From: RGIG6904 sp024680835
GTDB lineage: Bacteria; Bacillota; Clostridia; Lachnospirales; Lachnospiraceae
DNA: 28,937 bases
NCBI GenBank assembly: GCA_024680835.1
Contig: JAILBP010000037.1
Location: 1 to 28,937, forward strand
Reading direction: 5' to 3'
Below the pieces are notes generated by a model. That model made no database searches. It was not told where the DNA came from and saw only the letters and a list, made by a program, of their open reading frames with translations. This document shows positions 14,310-21,893 of this stretch, in pieces; positions within the stretch are counted from its first letter, which is position 1, and the number at the start of each line of letters is the position of its first letter. The position numbers and the translations under genes are program-made.

Positions 14310-15326
14310 CTAACTGTTGACCGAGACAAGATAATCCTTTACAAGTTCGTCCATAAAATAATCTTCCAGCTCGGATTTCTCGTAATCCTCATATACCTCG
14401 GTCATACTGCCGTATTCCTCTTCGTCCATAAAGTCTTTCAGCATTTTGTCATACGTACTGCTATCCAGCACAATTCCCGCTTTTTCGCGAATCGCATCTA
14501 TGACGATAAGCTCCTTGGCATATTCAAGAGCCTCGGCTTCTATATCATCCTCATCGACCTCCAGCAACTCATATACGTCTTCAGTATCACAGCTCATAAA
14601 ATCTGCATAATCTTCGTAACCGGCATCCACACACTCTCTGGCATATTTTTTTACATCAGACGGTATCTTTGAAAACTCAGAGCCTTCTATTACCGCATTC
14701 AGAAGATCATGCACAAACGTTTCGTGGTCATCATATTCATGCTCTTCCGTAAGGTTTTCCTTTATGTATTCCCTGAATTCATCCTCAGAATCAAATCCCA
14801 TCTCGGATAATGACTCTTCATTCAGTTCCGGGATCACAATATTGTAAACCCTTTCAATGGAGTAATCCAAAACAACCTTGTGACCGCATAGCACCATATC
14901 CTCAAAATCCTCATCGTAATCATAAGTAACCTGACCTGAATCTCCCACATTTTTTCCGACGATGTACTCATCAAAAGCCTCTCCCCATTCTCCTTCTCCC
15001 AAGGTCATGTCATAGGCATCATCCGAAAAATCATACAGTACCTCGCCGTCATCAGATGTGGCTTTAACGCGAATATCTATCATGTCTCCCATTTCTATGG
15101 GACCATCTTTATCAACATAGTCAGCTACAGCCTCAAGTTCGCTGTCTATAGCTTCCTGCATTTCCTCCTCAGTGATCTCTGTCCTGACATATTCTACGCC
15201 CAGATTTTCAATATTTCCAAGCTTTACATATTGTGCAAGATTATCGGGTTTTCCCTCCGAGCTCCCGCATCCGGGGAGGATTGTGAGGGCAGCCAGGATT
15301 ATGTATAAAAATTTTGATTTTTTCAT
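14310..15326 (-). CDS. Trigger-factor-like lipoprotein with FKBP-type domain
   Basis: The protein (338 residues) begins MKKSKFLYIILAALTILPGC, a signal peptide with lipobox LPGC, so it is anchored outside the membrane. Residues about 100-185 resemble the FKBP-type PPIase domain of trigger factor (GDMIDIRVKATSDDGEV, LGEGEWGEAFDEYIVGKNVG, DYSIERV), and the rest resembles its helical C-terminal chaperone arm (FDSEDEFREYIKENLTEE ... AIREKAGI). The ribosome-binding N-terminal domain is absent. A role in folding of secreted proteins is inferred. It is strikingly acidic throughout. GGAGG lies 6 nt before the ATG. Downstream gene pta is 85 bp away. Confidence 0.8.
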   Translation of the reverse strand: MKKSKFLYIILAALTILPGCGSSEGKPDNLAQYVKLGNIENLGVEYVRTEITEEEMQEAIDSELEAVADYVDKDGPIEMGDMIDIRVKATSDDGEVLYDFSDDAYDMTLGEGEWGEAFDEYIVGKNVGDSGQVTYDYDEDFEDMVLCGHKVVLDYSIERVYNIVIPELNEESLSEMGFDSEDEFREYIKENLTEEHEYDDHETFVHDLLNAVIEGSEFSKIPSDVKKYARECVDAGYEDYADFMSCDTEDVYELLEVDEDDIEAEALEYAKELIVIDAIREKAGIVLDSSTYDKMLKDFMDEEEYGSMTEVYEDYEKSELEDYFMDELVKDYLVSVNS

Positions 15327-15373
15327 GTAGTACCTCCGTTAATGGGGTTGTGTTGGGGGTTGTGTTGTAGATT

Positions 15374-15426
15374 GCCCCCTCAGTCAGCTTGCAGCTGACA
15401 GCTCCCCCAAAGGGGGAGCCTTTAAA
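15374..15426. repeat. Double-hairpin dispersed repeat, copy A
   Basis: A 53-bp element with two adjacent stems, GTCAGCT-TGC-AGCTGAC and CTCCCCC-AAA-GGGGGAG, ending CCTTTAAA. It matches copy B at 16758 in the same orientation, differing by a 2-nt change that lengthens the first stem by one pair. It lies between the purD terminator and the next gene. Confidence 0.9.
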
Positions 15427-15454
15427 AGAGGTACCGGTTATGTCCGGTACCTCT
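15427..15454 (-). terminator. Terminator of the pur operon
   Basis: AGAGGTACCGG and CCGGTACCTCT form a perfect 11-bp stem over TTATGT, 13 nt after the purD stop. On the minus strand TTTTAAAGG follows, after which repeat copy A begins. Confidence 0.8.
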
Positions 15455-15467
15455 TGTAAATTTCAAA

Positions 15468-16742
15468 TTACAGCCCCAACACTGCAGACGCAATGTCATG
15501 ACGCATGTATTTGTTGGAGAAGTCCACCCACTCCGTAGCTTCATAAGCCTTCTTCCGGGCTTCGACCAGTGTGTCCGCTGTGGCTGTAATGCCCAGAACA
15601 CGGCCTCCGTTGGTCACGATATTGCCGTTCTCATCGAACTTCGTTCCCGCATGGAAGCAATAATAATCATCTTTTCCTTCGAAATTCTCAAGTCCCGTTA
15701 TCAGTTTACCCTTCTCATAGGAAACAGGATAACCGTCGCTGGCCAGCACAACGCAGACAGTAGCCCTGTCAGAAAATTTCAGGTCGATCTCATCAAGGCG
15801 GCCGTCTATGCAGGCATCTATAACGTCTATGATGTCATTCTCCAGTCTCGGCAGCACAACCTGAGCCTCGGGATCGCCGAATCTGGCATTATACTCCAAT
15901 ACCTTAGGTCCGTCCTCCGTCAGCATAAGTCCAAAGAAGATAACGCCCTTGAAGGGTCTGCCCTCTTTTGCCATGGCGTCCACCGTGGGCTGGAAGATCT
16001 TCTCCCTGCAGAATCTGTCGATATCCTCCGTATAGAAAGGACTGGGTGAAAAATTACCCATGCCGCCGGTGTTAAGACCCGTATCACCGTCTCCCGCTCT
16101 CTTGTGATCCTGTGCGGAATCCATTATCTTGACGGTCTTTCCGTCCACAAATGAGAGGACAGATACCTCCCTGCCGGTCATGAACTCCTCGATCACCATG
16201 GTGTTGCCGGCGGAACCGAATTTTTTGTCCTCCATTATCTCTTTGACTCCGGCTTTTGCCTCCTCCAATGTGTTACATATCAGAACGCCCTTTCCGAGTG
16301 CCAGACCATCTGCCTTCAGCACGACAGGCATCCTAGAAGTCTCAAGATATTTTAAGGCTTCCGCGGGATCCGTGAAATTCTCGTAAGAGGCGGTGGGGAT
16401 ACCGTATTTTTTCATGAGATCCTTTGAAAATGCCTTGGAGCCTTCCAGAATCGCAGCATTTTGACGGGGTCCGAAGCATCTTAAGCCCTCTGACTCAAAC
16501 ACATCCACAATGCCGCCCACCAGCGGATCATCCATTCCTATGATGGTAAGGTCGATCTCTTTTTCTTTCGCGAAAGCCACAAGCTTGTCAAACTCCATGG
16601 CACCGATTGCAACACACTCAGCCAGTGAAGCTATTCCTGCATTTCCCGGTGCACAGTATATCTTATCAACCTTTTTGCTCTTTGAAACAGCGTATGCGAT
16701 GGCATGCTCCCTGCCGCCGCTGCCTACTATTAGTACTTTCAT
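15468..16742 (-). CDS. purD: Phosphoribosylamine-glycine ligase
   Basis: PurD (GARS) joins glycine to 5-phosphoribosylamine using ATP, step 2 of purine synthesis. The 424 residues are full length: the N-terminal MKVLIVGSGGREHAIAYA, CAPGNAGIA and GMDDPLVGGIVD blocks, then an ATP-grasp core (VLKADGLALGKGVLIC, EEFMTGREVSVLSF, AQDHKRAGDGDTGLNTGGMG, VIFFGLMLTEDGPKVLEYNARFGDPE) and the C-terminal domain with HAGTKF and GGRVLGITA. AAGGAGG lies 6 nt before the ATG. It is the third gene of purMND, separated from purN by repeat copy B. Confidence 0.98.
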   Translation of the reverse strand: MKVLIVGSGGREHAIAYAVSKSKKVDKIYCAPGNAGIASLAECVAIGAMEFDKLVAFAKEKEIDLTIIGMDDPLVGGIVDVFESEGLRCFGPRQNAAILEGSKAFSKDLMKKYGIPTASYENFTDPAEALKYLETSRMPVVLKADGLALGKGVLICNTLEEAKAGVKEIMEDKKFGSAGNTMVIEEFMTGREVSVLSFVDGKTVKIMDSAQDHKRAGDGDTGLNTGGMGNFSPSPFYTEDIDRFCREKIFQPTVDAMAKEGRPFKGVIFFGLMLTEDGPKVLEYNARFGDPEAQVVLPRLENDIIDVIDACIDGRLDEIDLKFSDRATVCVVLASDGYPVSYEKGKLITGLENFEGKDDYYCFHAGTKFDENGNIVTNGGRVLGITATADTLVEARKKAYEATEWVDFSNKYMRHDIASAVLGL

Positions 16743-16757
16743 GTTGTCCTCCTTATG

Positions 16758-16808
16758 GCCCCCTCAGTCAGCTTCGCTGACAGCTCCCCCATAGGGGGAG
16801 CCTTTAAA
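16758..16808. repeat. Double-hairpin dispersed repeat, copy B
   Basis: A 51-bp element with stems GTCAGC-TTC-GCTGAC and CTCCCCC-ATA-GGGGGAG, ending CCTTTAAA, in the same orientation as copy A at 15374. It occupies the gap between the purN stop and the purD ribosome binding site, so it is transcribed inside the operon. I recall similar CCCCCTCAGTCAGC elements in other gut Firmicutes. Confidence 0.9.
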
Positions 16809-16813
16809 GTAAA

Positions 16814-17437
16814 CTATAATATGGTGACTCTGCCGTCGGTGACCTTCAGTCTGCCGTTAGCATAGAGATTTATGGCTTCCGGCAGTATCTTCCACTCAGC
16901 CTGCTCCATGATGCGTTTCTGCAGACCCTCAGGTGTGTCACCTTCCTCGATGTAAACCGCCTTCTGTAAGATGATAGGACCGGTGTCGGTACCTTCATCC
17001 ACGAAATGTACCGTAGCTCCGCTGACCTTGACGCCCCTTTTCAGTGCGGCTTCATGAACCTTCAACCCGTAATATCCCGTACCGCAAAAAGACGGTATCA
17101 GAGAAGGATGAATGTTGATGATCCTGCCTGAAAACTTCTGCACCATAATGTCCGGTATGATGACAAGGTAGCCCGCCAGCACCACAAGATCGATGTCACG
17201 GCTCTCAAGGGCTGCCACCAGCTCCTCATTGAAAACACTTCTGGAGTCATAGTCTTTGGGGCTTATGCAAAGTGCCTCGATACCTGCGTCTCTGGCGCGC
17301 TGCAAGGCATATGCGTTTTTATTGTTGCTGATTACGACTGCTATCTCAGCATTTGTGATGGTGCCGTCATTTATGGCTGCGATGATCGCTGCCAGGTTTG
17401 TACCGCCTCCGGATACCAATACCGCAATCTTTGTCAT
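16814..17437 (-). CDS. purN: Phosphoribosylglycinamide formyltransferase
   Basis: PurN transfers a formyl group from 10-formyltetrahydrofolate to GAR, step 3 of purine synthesis. The 207 residues carry VLVSGGGTNLAAI (phosphate loop), VISNN, the active-site INIHPSLIPSF with Asn and His, and the GATVHFVDEGTDTGPII segment with the catalytic Asp. Its ATG overlaps the purM stop codon by 4 nt (ATGA). It is 71 bp upstream of purD with a repeat between. Confidence 0.97.
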   Translation of the reverse strand: MTKIAVLVSGGGTNLAAIIAAINDGTITNAEIAVVISNNKNAYALQRARDAGIEALCISPKDYDSRSVFNEELVAALESRDIDLVVLAGYLVIIPDIMVQKFSGRIINIHPSLIPSFCGTGYYGLKVHEAALKRGVKVSGATVHFVDEGTDTGPIILQKAVYIEEGDTPEGLQKRIMEQAEWKILPEAINLYANGRLKVTDGRVTIL

Positions 17438-18459
17438 ACGAGATCTACTCCCTTTTCACCATCTGTGATCTTACCTACAATGTACGCCTTCTCGCCTGCT
17501 GCCTCAACAGCCGCAACTGTCTTGTCGGCGTCGGCAGCATCCACTGCCAGTACCATTCCAAGACCCATGTTGAAGGTGTTGTACATCATATGCTCCTCGA
17601 TGTTACCCTCTTTTGCAAGCTTTTTGAATATGGGCAGCATGGGATAGCTGTCTTTTTCTATGACTGCTCTCGTGCCGTCCTTCAGCATTCTCGGGATATT
17701 CTCGTAGAATCCGCCACCTGTGATGTGGCTGCAGGCCTTCACTGTAACCCCGTTATCCTTTATGCTCTTCAAGGCCTTTACATATATGATAGTGGGCTTT
17801 AAGAGCGCCTCGCCCAGAGTGCAGCCCAGCTCGGCATCATATCTGTTGAGGTTTGAATCGTCCATCCTGAAAACATTTCTTACCAGAGAGAAACCGTTGG
17901 AATGAACACCGCTGGAAGCTATGCCTACCAGCACATCCCCTGCCTTAAGGTTCTCCCCTGTGATGATATCTTTCTTGTCTACCACGCCCACAGCAAAGCC
18001 CGCAACATCGTATTCCTCTTCGGGCATGAGTCCCGGATGCTCTGCGGTCTCACCGCCTATCAGCGCAGCGCCTGCCATCTCACAGCCCGCAGCAACGCCC
18101 TTTACGATCTCTGCGATCTTCTCCGGATAGTTCTTGCCGCATGCAATATAATCCAGGAAAAACAAAGGTTCTCCGCCTGCGCAGGCAACGTCGTTCACAC
18201 ACATGGCGACTGCGTCAATGCCTATGGTATCATGCTTGTCCAGGATGAAGGCCAGTTTGATCTTAGTACCTACACCATCGGTTCCCGATAACAGAACAGG
18301 TTCTTCCATGTTCTTTATCTTGGCGAGAGAAAACGCGCCGGAAAAACCTCCCAGTCCTCCTATGACCTCTTCTCTCATGGTCTTCTTGACATGCTCTTTC
18401 ATGAGCTCCACCGAACGGTATCCCGCTTCGATGTCCACGCCTGATGATTTGTAATCCAT
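17434..18459 (-). CDS. purM: Phosphoribosylformylglycinamidine cyclo-ligase
   Basis: PurM (AIRS) makes 5-aminoimidazole ribonucleotide from FGAM with ATP, step 5 of purine synthesis. From ATG 18459 (AGGAG 8 nt upstream) it is 341 residues, the usual length; the open frame upstream lacks support. Landmarks are YKSSGVDIEAGYRSVELMK, SGTDGVGTKIKLAF, HDTIGIDAVAMCVNDVACAGGEP, FFLDYIACGK, LIGGETAEHPGLM, GIASSGVHSNGFSLVR and HITGGGFYENIPRML. It is first in purMND, under a promoter with a perfect -35 about 155 nt upstream. Confidence 0.97.
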   Translation of the reverse strand: MDYKSSGVDIEAGYRSVELMKEHVKKTMREEVIGGLGGFSGAFSLAKIKNMEEPVLLSGTDGVGTKIKLAFILDKHDTIGIDAVAMCVNDVACAGGEPLFFLDYIACGKNYPEKIAEIVKGVAAGCEMAGAALIGGETAEHPGLMPEEEYDVAGFAVGVVDKKDIITGENLKAGDVLVGIASSGVHSNGFSLVRNVFRMDDSNLNRYDAELGCTLGEALLKPTIIYVKALKSIKDNGVTVKACSHITGGGFYENIPRMLKDGTRAVIEKDSYPMLPIFKKLAKEGNIEEHMMYNTFNMGLGMVLAVDAADADKTVAAVEAAGEKAYIVGKITDGEKGVDLV

Positions 18460-18613
18460 TATGCTTCTCCTTTTTATGTTGCTGTAAACATGCTGCCTGT
18501 CAGTAAAGATCATGTAATTCTGCTAAACACAGATAACATTTTCCTCAACCGGCCGCATGTAGCCTCTCAATAACCTGATCAGATGATCTTCTTGTCTTTA
18601 TCTTTGTTTTTAT

Positions 18614-18642
18614 CTATTATCTTTTAATCACCTATCTGTCAA
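18614..18642 (-). promoter_or_regulatory. Promoter of purMND
   Basis: On the minus strand TTGACA (18637-18642) is perfect; the -10 is either TAATAG at 17-nt spacing (18614-18619) or GATAAT at 15-nt spacing (18616-18621). The leader to the purM ATG is about 150 nt, long enough for a regulatory element, but I could not assign any known riboswitch class. Confidence 0.6.
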
Positions 18643-18672
18643 AACTTGTAACTTTATTATCTCCAGGATATT

Positions 18673-20736
18673 TCAACTTCCGAGCGGAACATTCAGTTCC
18701 TCACAGCCCTCCACCACGAAGAGACCGTCTCGTATGATATCGTGAGTCGTTCCGTCAGCCTCTATGGCGGTGATGAACTCAAGCTCGTCATAGGGTATGG
18801 TGATGTCCGTGTGGCAGTTAAAATATGCCTTTGACGGATCGGTCTTTCTGTATTCCGCCGTCACTTCATTATCCCTTGCCACGATCTCCTTGCCATCGGG
18901 ATTGTATACCACTGTATCCTCACCGTAAGAGTAGCAGGTGTCACCCACCGCAAAATGCGGGCCGGTCTTTTCCGCTATCAGTATGGGAAGTCTGTCTGCT
19001 ATGTCATAGTCCCTTGCCATGCGGTATGCCGTGGTATTGGTACCTATGGCGAACTCACCGATGGGAAGGGTCTTATGTCCGAAGAGGATGTTGTCCTCTA
19101 TATATGTACGGTTGTCTTTGTCATTGTCAAAGTTTGCGCAGGAGTATTCCGTGATGAATCCGTCCTTGAATGTAAGCTTAAGATCCTTGTACAAAAGACC
19201 TTCCAGATAGACGCTGCTGACATTCAAAACCCCCTCGGTACCTTTTAATACAGGGCTTGTGAACACCTCTCCCACAGGGATGTTGACATCCGCAACGCAG
19301 TTTTCGAATATGGTCTCTTTAGAGGGATCCCGAAGCTTGAACAGATTCACGGTGATATCCGTCTTATTGGCTCCGCAGCCCTTCACATGTACCCTGTCCG
19401 CCTTGTCCAGCACAGCTATGATATTGCTCTGCATATTGCGGTATTTCATGTAATCGAGTGTGTTTATCTCGATGGTCTTATCAAATATCTCGCCGAAGCG
19501 CTCCCCTATATCCGGCGTCGGGAAGGATATGATGGTGAAACTCCTCTCCTCCATGTGGATATAGCGGTTTGTGATCTCATTGGCTCCGCTCTTGAGTCTG
19601 ACGCGCTTTTCCTTTAAAGCTGCATCAAAATGTATTGCGGATGTTTTATTGACCGGATCAAAAGGCGTCTCTCCGAAGCTCTCTATCACCGCCGGTCCGG
19701 CGTAGGTTCTCGCACGGTCCTTTACGGAAGCATAAGCATTCTCGAGGCATTCCAGTGCGCGGCTAACATGAGCGTTGTCCAGATACAGCGCCAGATCGTC
19801 CTTGTGGTCGAAATCAAACTGTCTGTTCACCGACTTCCCGTAGCCGTCGGAAGGTGCGATACCCCTTCGCAAAACCACTGTCGCAAGTCCCAACTTCTCA
19901 AAATTGGCGACCGCTTTTCTCACTACCCGCTCAAAGCCTATGGGGTATCTGATCTCCGCGATCTTTTTCTTTGAAAGGTCCTTTCCCGTGAGCTCGAAAC
20001 CTATACGGTAGCCCTCAGTGAAGGTATCTGCCATGGAGGCGATGGTCTCCTCCGGGAGAGCATTCACATACTCTGCCAGCGTCACCACCGAATCTGCAAT
20101 ATACTCTCCATATCTGTAAAGATAAGCCGTATCCGAAAGATCCGAGTTCACGGCTATCCCTGTGAAGAAATCGTATTCCGGGTCGCTTTGGGCATTCACA
20201 TACTGCAGAGCGAATATCTCTTCATAATCGTGATAATGGCTTCTGATGACAGAGAGGATGGTCTGATCATCAACCCCGTCCTCATCGCAAAAGCATGTGT
20301 AGATCTCGCTGATCAGCTCATAGAACAGAGTCATATTGAGCTTTCTGCCCATAAAGGCGTTTTTGATAGCGCCAAACGACGCCGCATACAGAAAAGAAAA
20401 CATGCGCCCCATGGATGCACCGAACTCTGTCGCACATACATCCGGATTAGCATAAGATTTCTCGTATGCACCGGGCTTTAACTCGTCATATATCCTGTCA
20501 TTCAAAGCCTTTCCTCTTGCGGCATCAAGGCGGTTCAGCTCACCGTCATCCTCCATGGAGAGGATCTCATCAGCCAGTGAGAGCTTTGATGCTATGCCTG
20601 CAAAAAAGCTTTTGTATCTGTCTTCGCATTCCTGCGTTTTCTCTATCTCTCTGATCCTTAATGAGACGACCTCATATCTTTCCGATATGTCCTCCGCCTC
20701 GCTGCGGTAAAGATCCCTGTAACTTCCTGAATACAT
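18673..20736 (-). CDS. M29-type aminopeptidase with long N-terminal extension
   Basis: The C-terminal 400 residues match leucyl aminopeptidase family M29 (AmpS/AmpII), dinuclear cytosolic metallo-exopeptidases. Putative metal ligands are Glu490 in IPVGEVFTSP, Glu561 in PIGEFAIGTN, His594 in EKTGPHFAVGD with a Tyr shortly after, and His642/Asp644 in CHTDITIP. The GCGANKTDITVNL segment (453-465) is also conserved in the family. M29 enzymes are usually about 400 residues; here 687, with an extra, mostly helical, N-terminal domain of about 290 residues which I do not recognise. The start has AAGGAAGG 7 nt upstream. It ends 213 bp upstream of purM, so it is probably not in that operon. Confidence 0.85.
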   Translation of the reverse strand: MYSGSYRDLYRSEAEDISERYEVVSLRIREIEKTQECEDRYKSFFAGIASKLSLADEILSMEDDGELNRLDAARGKALNDRIYDELKPGAYEKSYANPDVCATEFGASMGRMFSFLYAASFGAIKNAFMGRKLNMTLFYELISEIYTCFCDEDGVDDQTILSVIRSHYHDYEEIFALQYVNAQSDPEYDFFTGIAVNSDLSDTAYLYRYGEYIADSVVTLAEYVNALPEETIASMADTFTEGYRIGFELTGKDLSKKKIAEIRYPIGFERVVRKAVANFEKLGLATVVLRRGIAPSDGYGKSVNRQFDFDHKDDLALYLDNAHVSRALECLENAYASVKDRARTYAGPAVIESFGETPFDPVNKTSAIHFDAALKEKRVRLKSGANEITNRYIHMEERSFTIISFPTPDIGERFGEIFDKTIEINTLDYMKYRNMQSNIIAVLDKADRVHVKGCGANKTDITVNLFKLRDPSKETIFENCVADVNIPVGEVFTSPVLKGTEGVLNVSSVYLEGLLYKDLKLTFKDGFITEYSCANFDNDKDNRTYIEDNILFGHKTLPIGEFAIGTNTTAYRMARDYDIADRLPILIAEKTGPHFAVGDTCYSYGEDTVVYNPDGKEIVARDNEVTAEYRKTDPSKAYFNCHTDITIPYDELEFITAIEADGTTHDIIRDGLFVVEGCEELNVPLGS

Positions 20737-20811
20737 ATAATACCTTCCTTAATGCACAGATCACACTGTAAAAAACGATCCCACGGCACCACGATCTCTC
20801 AGCTCATATTG

Positions 20812-21141
20812 TCACACCGGAAACCCCGACACATAAACATACAGCCAGGGCAGCACAGCCAGGCAGGAAAATCCCAAAGCGAAATTCGGCAGCACCATGA
20901 AAATATCTCTCTCCATGCGCGATCTGAATGCGATCACCACTGATATGATCTGCATTACAAAAGCAGATACTGCTGCGATGCAGACTCCCTTATCTATGTG
21001 CCCCATGCCCTTAACTCCGGCTGAAATGCAGCACACAAAGACTATCAGTGACACCACACTTATACATACAGAAACCGCAGCCGGTTTTGAATGCCTGCGG
21101 TTTGAGAATCTGAACTTTTTTTTAGGACTTTTTAATTCCAT
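20812..21141 (-). CDS. Small three-helix membrane protein, DUF6142-like
   Basis: The protein has a basic N-terminus (ELKSPKKKFRFSNRRHSKPA) and three hydrophobic helices. From memory it resembles the DUF6142 proteins of Lachnospiraceae, whose function is unknown. It overlaps the 3' end of pyrE in another frame: starts at ATG 21141 or ATG 21150 give a 20- or 29-nt overlap, so translation is probably coupled, since no Shine-Dalgarno sequence is visible. Thereafter 75 bp separate it from the M29 gene. Confidence 0.65.
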   Translation of the reverse strand: MELKSPKKKFRFSNRRHSKPAAVSVCISVVSLIVFVCCISAGVKGMGHIDKGVCIAAVSAFVMQIISVVIAFRSRMERDIFMVLPNFALGFSCLAVLPWLYVYVSGFPV

Positions 21142-21808
21142 ACTGTCCATAGTAATCGTCTATCGCCTTCTTTAAGTCGTCGTCGATCAAAACCCTTCCG
21201 TCGGCCAAAGGTTTATTATACAGCACTTCCACAACCTCTTCCATGGTGACGATGGCTTTTGCCGGGAAACCGTATTTCTCGGTGATCTCGTCGAGAGCGC
21301 CGATCTTTCCGCCCAATCCTACCTCACAGCGGTTGAGGGAAACCATAAGACCTTTGATGGTAACGTCACCGCAGGCTTTTATGATGGGGAAGGTCTCCTC
21401 GATGGACTTGCCCGATGTGGTGACATCCTCTATGATGACAACCCTGTCGCCGTCTTTGATCTTGGAGCCTAAGAGTATGCCGGTATCACCGTGATCCTTG
21501 ATCTCCTTGCGGTTTGAGCAGTATTTTATCTCCTTGCCGTAGAGCTTTGAATATGCGATAACGCAGGCTACCGACAGCGGTATGCCCTTATACGCAGGTC
21601 CGAACAGCACATCAAAATCATCTCCGAAATTGTCATGTATCGCCTTAGCGTAGTACTCACCGAGCTTTTCAAGCTGAGAGCCGGTGACATAAGCTCCCGC
21701 ATTCATGAAAAACGGGCTCTTCCTGCCGCTCTTCAGTGTGAAATCTCCAAATTTCAGCACGTTGCAGTCGATCATAAAGTTAATGAATTCTGATTTGTAT
21801 GCTTCCAT
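21122..21808 (-). CDS. pyrE: Orotate phosphoribosyltransferase
   Basis: PyrE forms orotidine 5'-phosphate from orotate and PRPP in pyrimidine synthesis. The 228 residues contain the N-terminal FGDFTLKSGRKSPFFMNAG, FGPAYKGIPLSV, the catalytic loop NRKEIKDHGDTG and the PRPP-binding VVIIEDVTTSGKS. AGGAGG lies 6 nt before the ATG. It is 80 bp downstream of pcrA and may have its own promoter (TATAGT at 21865-21870). It stands apart from any other pyr gene in this window. Confidence 0.97.
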   Translation of the reverse strand: MEAYKSEFINFMIDCNVLKFGDFTLKSGRKSPFFMNAGAYVTGSQLEKLGEYYAKAIHDNFGDDFDVLFGPAYKGIPLSVACVIAYSKLYGKEIKYCSNRKEIKDHGDTGILLGSKIKDGDRVVIIEDVTTSGKSIEETFPIIKACGDVTIKGLMVSLNRCEVGLGGKIGALDEITEKYGFPAKAIVTMEEVVEVLYNKPLADGRVLIDDDLKKAIDDYYGQYGIKKS

Positions 21809-21864
21809 GATGTCCTCCTGAAGGTGATGTTGATAGGGGATCCTTTAATGCCTCACCCTTTGCT

Positions 21865-21893
21865 ACTATAACACAAAACAAATTTTTTTTAAA
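21865..21893 (-). promoter_or_regulatory. Candidate pyrE promoter
   Basis: On the minus strand TTTAAA (21888-21893) and TATAGT (21865-21870) are 17 nt apart. The -35 overlaps the last codons of pcrA and is only moderately close to consensus. Confidence 0.35.

Noticed and set aside
18460..18613. Riboswitch in the purM leader
   Set aside because: The leader is long enough, but I could not match the purine, ZTP, PRPP or glycine riboswitch conserved cores, so no claim is made; a covariance-model search would decide.
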